Positions 11,241 to 18,455 of a stretch of 25,514 bases of DNA are shown here, in pieces (positions within the stretch are counted from its first letter, which is position 1; the number at the start of each line of letters is the position of its first letter). The stretch lies in NCBI GenBank assembly GCA_003568945.1, contig BDIP01000155.1:2736-28249 (forward strand). The letters are read 5' to 3'. A program made the translations under genes and the position numbers. The stretch is from Kipferlia bialata. Taxonomy: Eukaryota > Fornicata. The notes below the pieces were generated by a model that worked only from the letters and a program-made list of their open reading frames with translations, ran no database searches and was not told the DNA's origin.

Positions 11241-12390
11241 ACTTTATGTGTGTGCACTGTGTTGGCAACTGCATATCTGCCTCGTTTAGCACCGATGATA
11301 AGGTCAGGGTCTCTCTCTCTACCTCAATATAATATACAACATATATAGTTTTCGATGTTTGAGTGTTTAACAGATTCTTTCAACACTGATGATAAGGTTC
11401 TCTTGTTATGTGACTCTTTCACGTCTACACCTAGGGTTCCCGTATCATAGGACTCCCATACGTTGTATCTCAATGTCATTGAGACCCATTGTCAGTATCA
11501 GCATCTCTTGCTGACACTTCCAGCATCATGTACTTGTATATGTTCATGTTGACACTGATACCCAGGTCCACCTCCACACCTTCACTCTTCTATGTATATA
11601 TGTATATATAGATATATAGATATATTATAATATATATATACATATACATATAATACTGATACCCAGGTCCACCTCCACACCTCCAGTCACTCTCTCTCTC
11701 TCTCTATCTATCGTATTGAGTATCATTACTAATGTCTAGGTCCACCTCCACACCTTCAACGATGGCACAGGCACCTACGAGGAGACATACTACGTCGATG
11801 ACGGAGACAGGTCCCCTTGCTACCTACTCACTATGAGGACAGGCGAGACCTACATTGCCGCCACTGGTTTCTCAGTCCTATACTCCTATGAGACTGACTA
11901 CCCTATGTGGATATGGGTCCTAGGAGGGTCATGTCTCTTCCTGGTCCTTCTCTGCTGCCTGTGCTGCTGTAAGGGCTTGATGTCCAACTCGACTGGTGAC
12001 AAGCACGATGAGGATGACGAGTTGGACAACGGGTACACCCCAATGCTCAACACCTCATCCTACCAGCAGCAGCCACCCCCTGTCTCCCACTCAGAGGTGT
12101 ATCAGCAGAACACCCCTGTTGCAGCACCTGCACCTGCATACGTCCAGAGCACCGCTACCACAAGCACTACATCTGTATACACCCCTCCAGCTACTGTTGC
12201 CCCGTCTTCTGCGGGTGCCACTGCTCTCCCACCTCTCGATGACGCACCCCCTCCCCTGCCCATGTGGAGTACCATGATGGATGATACCCCTCCCCCTATC
12301 GACATGTTCCCATCCATGGGTGGTAACACTGACACTGCACCCTCTATGGGTGGTATATATGGGGCAGAGTGGAACCCAGATACCCAGTAG
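5349..12390 (+). CDS. Type I membrane surface protein with CUB-like segments
   Basis: 854-residue protein from 20 exons: 5349-5358, 5493-5560, 5680-5748, 5952-6018, 6245-6296, 6578-6657, 6832-6934, 7519-7620, 8065-8163, 8596-8663, 8996-9070, 9232-9311, 9618-9707, 9802-9924, 9984-10111, 10162-10253, 10415-10494, 10598-10982, 11060-11202, 11740-12390. The N-terminus MSSIPILLCLALLGLALA is a signal peptide split by the first intron. The Cys-containing ectodomain runs to about 693. It has CUB-like stretches near 310-385, 440-520 and 575-638; the last shows SFSNPNYYAGG, a QWLIYP strand and LDFSITYDLAEGD. A hydrophobic helix at about 694-717 is followed by a Cys-rich juxtamembrane motif. The tail is acidic, then Pro/Ser/Thr-rich with PPPL and PPPI motifs and tyrosines. 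It could be an adhesin or receptor; no enzyme motif seen. Exon 1 is the least certain. Confidence 0.85.
5855..6776 (+). repeat. Exon-edge echoes, introns 3-6 of the surface-protein gene
   Basis: 5855-5886 copies the acceptor and start of the exon at 5952. 6088-6119 copies the end and donor of the same exon. 6360-6394 copies the end and donor of the exon ending at 6296. 6489-6518 copies the start of the exon at 6578. 6721-6776 copies the acceptor and start of the exon at 6832. Each sits in the intron next to the exon edge it resembles, and only the copy joined to the rest of the exon extends the open frame. Confidence 0.85.
7022..7470 (+). repeat. Four echoes in intron 7 of the surface-protein gene
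   Basis: 7022-7075 and 7136-7197 copy the end of the exon 6832-6934 (LWYIALQTDDTEP) with donors. 7300-7360 and 7413-7470 copy the acceptor and start of the next exon at 7519 (REGIDKEHFTCTY). The copy at 7413 has an in-frame TAG, so it cannot substitute for the exon. A (TA)n run at 6974-6994 lies before the first echo. Confidence 0.88.
7673..7980 (+). repeat. Echoes in intron 8 of the surface-protein gene
   Basis: 7681-7718 and 7819-7852 copy the end of the exon 7519-7620 (EDSGRIEQGM). 7951-7980 copies the start of the next exon at 8065 (YCTDQTA). The first keeps a GTGCGT donor; the second has drifted there. A long (TA)n array separates the first two. Confidence 0.87.
7728..7767. repeat. (TA)n microsatellite
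   Basis: Uninterrupted alternating TA run of about 40 bases within intron 8, placed between two exon-edge echoes. Confidence 0.95.
7988..8045. repeat. Compound (CT)n(AT)n(GT)n microsatellite
   Basis: Three dinucleotide arrays in direct succession, just upstream of the acceptor of the exon at 8065. The CT part may act as polypyrimidine tract. Confidence 0.95.
8221..8935 (+). repeat. Echoes in introns 9 and 10 of the surface-protein gene
   Basis: 8222-8275 copies the end of the exon 8065-8163 (ASVDIQCSGEI) with a GTATG donor. 8473-8515 copies the acceptor and start of the exon at 8596 (LELYVANCY). 8888-8930 copies the acceptor and start of the exon at 8996 (VLIDTMTGLID). A CT-rich tract follows the last. 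Confidence 0.85.
8991..8999 (+). promoter_or_regulatory. NAGNAG tandem acceptor
   Basis: TCTAGCAG offers two acceptors three bases apart. Both keep the frame. The first adds one alanine before VVLIDTM, the second skips it. Confidence 0.6.
9421..9545 (+). repeat. Echoes in intron 12 of the surface-protein gene
   Basis: 9421-9456 and 9509-9542 are two copies of the acceptor and first ~25 bases of the exon at 9618 (SHEYVSP). The intron therefore contains three successive CCCTCAC-C/T-CCCAG acceptors followed by TCCCACGAGTAT. All three keep strong pyrimidine context. Confidence 0.87.
11264..11692 (+). repeat. Four echoes in the last intron of the surface-protein gene
   Basis: 11268-11302 and about 11366-11398 copy the end of the exon 11060-11202 (DSFSTDDK) with AAGGT donors. 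11552-11592 and 11656-11688 copy the acceptor and start of the last exon at 11740 (VHLHTF). A (TA)n-rich tract lies at 11593-11654. Confidence 0.87.
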
Positions 12391-12733
12391 AGAGAGAGAG
12401 AGAGAGAAAGAGAGAGATGTACCTGTAAGAGCAGAGACAGCAATATGTGCTGTCTCTAAACCATAACTGATAGACTGATTTGTATTTGCCACTGATGCTA
12501 TCTCGGTCATGTGCCTAATAGCTATAATTGTAATATCTATTCAAGTGGGCCACTTGAGGAGTGGTCGTGTTTATGCATCCTATAATGAATGGGACTCCCA
12601 TGATGGTAGTGGTATGGTGGTCCCAGAGCATCCAAGCTCAGTTGAGCCTTTTGATCTGAAGCGATAGGCCTGCGACTATAAGTATGTAGGAGGACATATA
12701 TAGCATACAGGATATACCAATATATACAGGATA
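12391..12733. other. Convergent intergenic region
   Basis: Gap between two convergent genes. A (GA)n tract at 12391-12418 immediately follows the surface-protein stop. No further gene, tRNA or conserved motif recognised. Confidence 0.6.
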
Positions 12734-13861
12734 TTAGCTATATGTATATTTATTGTACAGGATATATGTATTCATAGTATGGGACATATGGGACAAGTAT
12801 GGTGTTACAACATCCACCAAGGCTGTAAATAGAGTCAGTCGGGACTAGGGAGAACGGCGTCACTATATACCTTTGAAGGAGACAGCACGCCTGGCTGCTA
12901 TCTCATTGGCCTTCTCCTGAAGTTGAAGAAGAGCGATAGAGGGGTCAATATACAATACTGTGCTAGAGTGACAGTACCGCCAAGATTCGTTGACTCAGAG
13001 TGTCACACGTACCCAGCTCACCCTCATTGTGAACCTTTCATAGACTCTTGGCTGCTTCGCGCTGTCCTGCTGATGGTAACTTAAGGAACTATTACGTAGT
13101 GGAAACAGATACGGTGGTGTAGTATATTCTGTGGTTTTGCAATTTGTCACATAGTAATACACTTCGATGGATAAGGTATTCTTACCATATTATGGACATA
13201 GCACACATTAGGTTTCTTCAGCACCTTCTTCTTGGCGCTGACGCGTGTGCCGGCATGTTGCTTGCAGAATTCTTCTATGTGAGGCATTGTAAGAGACGCA
13301 GGAGGTTCCTGGGTGAGATATGGGTATGTATGTCTCATACATTTTCATTGATGGTTATAACATGATACCCAATAGTTGCAACAAGAATTCCAACTGATAC
13401 GGTGAACCCTGTCAAACTTCAAACACAATACGAAACAGTAGGACTACTATACTCACAGGAGTGAACACGACGAGTGATTGAAGGGGCTTCTTGTCCGTCG
13501 TGCGCCTGGGCTGCCTCTGCACATGTACCTCAGGCTTGATCTTTGGGTTAATATGAGGCTTGACAGGCTGGGTAAGAGGCGCTGCTTCAGCTTGGGTCTT
13601 TGGCGGCTTGTTCTTCGTCACAGTGTGAGTCTTAGCGTTGGTCTGAGACTTGGGCTTGGTCTGAGCCTTAGAATTGGGGTTCGGATTTGGCTTGGCCTCA
13701 GTCTTTGTCTTAGGCTTGGGATTAGGCTTGGGTTTGGATGACCCAGTCTTATCCACCTTCTTAGCCTTGGTCTTAGGGGGCTCTGGTGGCCTTAGCTCCT
13801 TGACAAGTGGGAGTAGGCCCTTGGGAAGATCTTCAGTAGGCTTCCACGTCTGACAAGTCAT
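12734..13861 (-). CDS. Lys/Pro-rich protein with Schlafen-cluster tail module
   Basis: 236-residue model from five exons, read right to left: 13457-13861, 13186-13308, 13022-13069, 12871-12916, 12734-12822; frames close exactly. Residues 1-135 are a Lys/Pro/Thr-rich, very basic low-complexity segment with KPKPNPKPKTK-like repeats. The following exons match the tails of the two upstream Schlafen genes. IEEFCKQHAG aligns with VEEFCSLHGV, RVYERFTMR with the GFxxRVT block, and EKANEIAARRAVSFKG with the xxAxxFxxRxxxxFxG exon. There is no AlbA_2 domain. The ATG lies 14 bases after the SLF-A stop, so it may instead be a distal part of that transcript or a partial duplicate. The last exon is uncertain: without the final splice the frame stops at 12863. 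Function unknown. Confidence 0.58.
13066..13073 (-). promoter_or_regulatory. NAGNAG tandem acceptor
   Basis: On the minus strand ATCAGCAG precedes the third exon of the Lys/Pro-rich gene. Both acceptors preserve the frame and differ by one glutamine. Confidence 0.55.
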
Positions 13862-13875
13862 GTAGATTGCTAGTG

Positions 13876-15743
13876 TTAGTATGTCATTTGTCTCTCATCA
13901 GTGCTCATCATAAACTGAACAGTCTCCATTGAGACTTTGGGTTCAACTGACGCGACAAAGAGAAGGTTGGAGATTAGTGGAGAATAGAGAATAGAGAACA
14001 TAGCTTAGTCAATACCGACTAGTACTTTGACCTAGACTCACCTCCAAATGTAGTGGGGCGCCTAGCTTGGAAAACAGTGGCCTTCTTCTGAAGTGAGAGA
14101 AGAAATGGCACAAATCTGACAAGTTTTCAGTGACAACTCTGTAAATGGAATAGAGTTGTAGGTATAAAAATATATACCCACCTTAGTCACCCTGCCGACA
14201 AATCCTGAGAAATTGTGCTGCCCGCCATTATCGCCCTGTTGTCAGAACAAGTCACATATCCATGCTTGACCAGCTATCATTGATCTGTGTGATTGTTACA
14301 TCAGATATCAAAGCTAAGTGACTTTAGTTATAACTCACTATGACTCTATGGTTTACATTCATTATAATATATAAATACCTTGGGGATGAGTACAGGATCC
14401 TCAACTCCATGCAGGCTGCAAAACTCCTCAACCACAGCGTCTGAGAGGTCACCCCTCCCACCCATGCCCTGAAGTAGGTCCCAAAGAGAAAACAGAATCT
14501 TTGAACGGGGTTGATAGTGACGATATACCATATTATCGACAAAGAGTGATTGACAATACAAGTCGTTTCCACAGAACCCTCTTGTTACACAGGATGATAC
14601 ATACCATGAACCTCACAGTGTAGAGTGAAGTGTGTGCTTTGGGTGGAGCAACAAGGTACACGGGAGCAATAGCAGAGGCATGTGGTGGGGAGATGACGGC
14701 AGGCCTATCCTCAGTGCGGGTTCTGTCCTCCTTCACGATGGGCAGGGGCATATCTCTCGTCTGGTTGGGCGCCTCCTGTGTGGTGGGCAGGTAGGGGTTG
14801 GGAGAATACGCAGGAGCCTTGTGTCTGGTGGCAATGCAGGACGCACTCAACACACAGTTGCTCGCAGAACGACGTAGGTATGCCACATCTCTCTCTGGGC
14901 CATCACGTGCCATATAGGTCACACGGTGCGGAGACTTGGACACGGACACCACCACGACATGCCTAAGTCTGAGATATTGTTGTGGTCGTGGAGTATATTG
15001 ACCATTGAAGCTGAGGAACTGTACTACAACTATATAATGGTTGTACCTCTTATCGTCCGCCCTTACATTGGTCAGGGGAATGATTGTTACACGGCACGCG
15101 TCCCCGTCAAGTTGAGGCCGCATTGACGACACGACACCGTCTGCAGTGAGGGGGGTACATATCTACTAAGTGCGTGGCAGAACACAGAATTACTTATATG
15201 TCCTTTCGATAGTAATCGGATACTGAACTGAGCGTTGTTTTTGATACGATTATGGAAGTGTCATACCTATACTGACCCGAATCTTGTCTCTCTGTGGTTT
15301 GTCACATGGAATTCCAGGTACCAAGCCACAGTCGTTGACCCCAAGCCAGAGCTGGCCTCCTGTTTCATGAAGAAGGGCCACTGCACAGCAACTTAGTACA
15401 TTGAGATTGAGAATGGTGCTCCACGAGAGACTATTGACTTACCATCGGTGTTGAGAAAGGCATTGATGGTTGCCTTCATGAGCTTCCTTCCGTGCTTCCT
15501 AGTGACAGCACCCTGAGCCTCCTACGTGAGGATACATTAGGCGAGTGACAATAGCTGAATACACGTATAATAGGACTCTTGTACGGATGAGTATGTACCT
15601 GAGTATATGTATTGTCGAGTAACCTAAGTAGGATATCTAACCTTGAATTCTGTGTGCTTATCCTCATCCTGCGGTAGAGTGGACCTGTACTCCAGACTCT
15701 TGGGCAGCTCCCTAGAGCCCTGAGGTTCATAGTTGCCTGACAT
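13876..15743 (-). CDS. Schlafen/AlbA_2-domain protein SLF-A
   Basis: Presumed nucleic-acid-binding or RNA-cleaving protein of the Schlafen AlbA_2 family. Nine exons, right to left: 15642-15743, 15443-15521, 15267-15359, 15047-15140, 14605-14962, 14379-14468, 14182-14235, 14042-14087, 13876-13946; 328 residues. The AlbA_2 core covers residues 14-165. It shows E27-D-K-H-T-E32-F-K, then INAFLNTDGGQLWLGV with D70, CDKPQRD, and the core strand VVVVSVSKSP followed by the YLRRSASN segment. E27, E32 and D70 fit the acidic triad of Schlafen RNases. A Pro-rich linker (170-240) leads to a tail of four small exons shared with SLF-B. An in-frame ATG at 15875 would add 44 residues. I chose 15743 because SLF-B and SLF-C start similarly close to the core. 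Confidence 0.85.
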
Positions 15744-15766
15744 GTCAGGGAGTCCCTGACAGGGAC
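15736..15766. promoter_or_regulatory. Palindrome cluster at the SLF-A start
   Basis: Three overlapping inverted repeats: CCTGACATGTCAGG (15736-15749, perfect), CAGGGAGTCCCTG (15746-15758, one central base) and GTCCCTGACAGGGAC (15752-15766, one central base). The first contains the proposed ATG. It could be a dimeric-protein operator, an mRNA hairpin, or coding coincidence. Confidence 0.6.
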
Positions 15767-15975
15767 TGGAGGGAGTGCTGTCACTTTGCAACAGGGACAC
15801 GTTACTATTAGATTCGCAATGCGAAGTATGCCGAGTATCTATTGGACTCTTGGCCGGTATCTCTCTGGGTATCATTCAAGTCATCTCTTCAGAATGGAGA
15901 GTCTGTAAGGCTGTCACTGAGGCACCACGAGAGACACACCCTCTGTTTGTGTCATCACAAGTTGGAGTGGCCAAC

Positions 15976-18170
15976 TCAAGATATCCACGTGACATGTGAT
16001 GGCCATATCGTGACAGACAGGGAATAGTCTGAGGTAAGTAGGAGAGCTTTACGGTAATATCCCATGCTCATACAGGACCCTGTTGTATGCTGTGTAGAAT
16101 CTTCAGCACGATATATTCTTGTTGAGATGGGAGAGTCACTGTTGAAACGCACCTCTGAATCTAATAGTCCCCATCGAGTTGAAAGCAAGAGCTCTATCCT
16201 GGGATTAGCACAGTGTAGTATTCTTATCCTGCAGATAGGGATCTAGCATGTTCAAGTCCATACCTCAGTCACTCTGGTAATGAACCCATAGACGGTGTGT
16301 AGAGTCTCCTTTGCAGCAGCCTGAAAGTGAGTATTTGTCACTGAAATTCAATGTTCTGCTGCCTATGATAGCCTGCTACCTTTTGACAGTCTAACGAGTT
16401 GTGTATCATACACATATGAGTCATATGTGGCTCACACAATTAATATATGTCTTCGATTAACTACTCTGATGTATCATATGTCGGTGTCACCTTTACCTTG
16501 GACTCCAAGAGTCTGATTCTAGGAATTCTGTGGTATCGGCAGAAAACCACGATATCAGAGGCTGACATATGAAGTCTAACTGGACCAAGGCCAAGTGTTT
16601 TTGTACACTGTGTCAGTTCACATTGGTTACACTCATTATCACACTCGGATACTTGTCAGAGAATCTGAGGCATAGTTGTATATCACATACATACCAAGAA
16701 CATAACGGTTGACATTCTCTCAGTCATTGCCAATGACGATGTCATTGGTGTGCTTGGAACAGGGTGTGAGATGAGAGTAGGGGATCCTGGAAGCGTTGCT
16801 GGTTTCATGTCACTCCCATTGGGTGGTCGCTTCTCTTTCAATGTAGTCGAATTGTTAGCTCCACAAATCTGATATTGGCTATTCTATAATGATGTCAATT
16901 TCAGTTGATTTGGGTTACTTACTTGGGGTGCGATGGGGGCTTCTGTGTTTCTGTTCAATTGTCGTACCTCCTGAAGTCAGACAAGGACATTCTGAGAATG
17001 AATACAAAGCAGTCAAAAGCTATGTCATAGATTCCTGATTGCAATTTACCTTTGCGTCGCATCTTGTAATGACAGTGATGGGGTTCGAGACACTCGTGAC
17101 CTGTTTGCGTCTGATTGCAATACACGACTGTGTCAATTTCGCATTGCTGGCTGTTCGTCGCATGTATGCAACTCTGCTGTCGGCACCATGTCTGTTCATG
17201 AAGGTCACCACGTTTGGAGACTTTGCCACTGAGACCACAACGACGTTTCTGGGTAAGAGAATGCCACATATAGCACATAATAAAGGAGCATGCATACGTC
17301 AGTGCATGCGGAAAGATCGTATCTATCGTCTCCGACACTGAATGGTTGGGCAAGCAGTATGGTGTAAAACATGTGAACTATTTGACTCACATATATGGAG
17401 CTATTCACTCTGTATATACTCCAGAGTAAGGTGATATGGATACCTACGGCCTGACTCTTTAAGACTTGGGGTAATCACTGGTAAGAAGGAGACAGAGCAT
17501 ATGTCAGCGTCAACTTGTGGAGTCATTTCAGACACAGCTTGGTCTGTTCGTCAGATCATAATATTCAGTGCTACCTTCAGGTTGATACAATAGCCCACTG
17601 AATCAATGGGTACTAATACTCACTTTGGGTTCTCAACAATAGATACCGCATAAGGTGCCCTAAGGATGAGAGTTTCCAACTCACCTACGGCTAAACGGAT
17701 GATATCTCTTTGGTGCTGATCACAAGTTACCCCAAGGACAGTGCCATCGTCAGCCACACCCAACCACAAAGTTCCACCTTAGATCAGCAACTAGGTGTCT
17801 TGTATTCATCTGATCACCAAGTCCCAACCTCTCTAATAATGTAGTGAGTGCTAATAATGTATTGAACTCTTTAAATGCTGCTTACCATGAGTATTGAGGA
17901 ATGCGTTGATGGGGATCTTGACCAGTCGCCTTATAGTCATCCCGGAACCCGCAACGGTGCGCTGTGCAACCTAAGGAGTGAGCTACATTTTCTAATCCCA
18001 CACTGTAACTAAAACACTAAGTTACTGTAACAGTACCGATGGTGTGGAGTCACACTGTGGACTGAACTATTGTACTCTAGTATGTATATACTTCTGGCAA
18101 CCTTGAACTCCGTGTGTCCATCCTCCTCCAGCCCCAGACTTGACCGATAGACTAGGGAGTCAGGCAGCAT
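15976..18170 (-). CDS. Schlafen/AlbA_2-domain protein SLF-B
   Basis: Second Schlafen AlbA_2 protein, 344 residues, eleven exons, right to left: 18102-18170, 17886-17970, 17685-17777, 17444-17543, 17050-17248, 16923-16970, 16695-16868, 16497-16607, 16264-16320, 16153-16198, 15976-16028. The start is fixed by an in-frame TAG shortly upstream. Core motifs: E16-D-G-H-T-E21-F-K, INAFLNTHGGTLWLGV with D61 and D62, CDQHQRD, VVVVSVAKSP and YMRRTASN. Over the last strand block, 29 of 47 residues match SLF-A. A Ser/Thr/Pro-rich linker (183-256) precedes the tail module: VFCRYH, GFITRVTE, then DRALAFNSMGTIRFRG. The first five core introns share positions and phases with SLF-A, showing recent common descent. 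The last exon has an alternative upstream acceptor that is also in frame. Confidence 0.85.
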
Positions 18171-18194
18171 TGTCTGTGCGGCACAGACTTTGTG

Positions 18195-18215
18195 CCAGTG
18201 GTAGACTACCACTGG
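18195..18215. promoter_or_regulatory. Perfect hairpin just upstream of the SLF-B start
   Basis: Ten-base arms CCAGTGGTAG and CTACCACTGG separated by a single A, ending 25 bases upstream of the SLF-B ATG. It lies in the 5' untranslated or promoter region, so coding constraint does not explain it. Confidence 0.7.
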
Positions 18216-18455
18216 TAGTGGCTAAGCTCCAGTGGACAGTGAGTCCTGAGGGTGGTGTAGAGAACACTTGCGAGGCTAGGTGATGTGACATACTCTACGA
18301 CTTCGCAATTCTTGTGTGTGATTAGGATATCTCTTGCACTTATAGAAGTCCTCTATTCTCTGGATTCTTGGCTCCTTATGATGGCGTCGGGTACATCCGA
18401 ATGGTGGCTGAACCCACACTCAGCACGGTGTATCTAGTAGATACAGTATCTACCT

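Noticed and set aside
1-12390. Echoes as introner elements or another transposed intron family
   Set aside because: No sequence is shared between the echoes of different introns, and there are no terminal repeats or target duplications.
12560-12690. Possible tRNA or structured RNA in the convergent gap
   Set aside because: No B-box-like GGTTC motif in the right place and no convincing cloverleaf pairing.
12848-12870. 26-base intron joining the last exons of the Lys/Pro-rich gene
   Set aside because: Much shorter than any other intron here. A 49-base intron ending TTTACAG at 12823 keeps the same phase and has a better acceptor.
13478-13741. Plus-strand frame opposite the Lys/Pro-rich exon
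   Set aside because: Its Leu/Gly/Arg repeats are the mirror of the KPKP codons on the other strand; no splice context or independent support.
17590-17640. Extra SLF-B exon reading APYAVSIVENP, or a decayed GTLCGI copy
   Set aside because: Including it breaks alignment with SLF-A and SLF-C, where LSV or VSI joins directly to the D-x-[AV]-V-S block. Resemblance to GTIWCGI is too short to trust.
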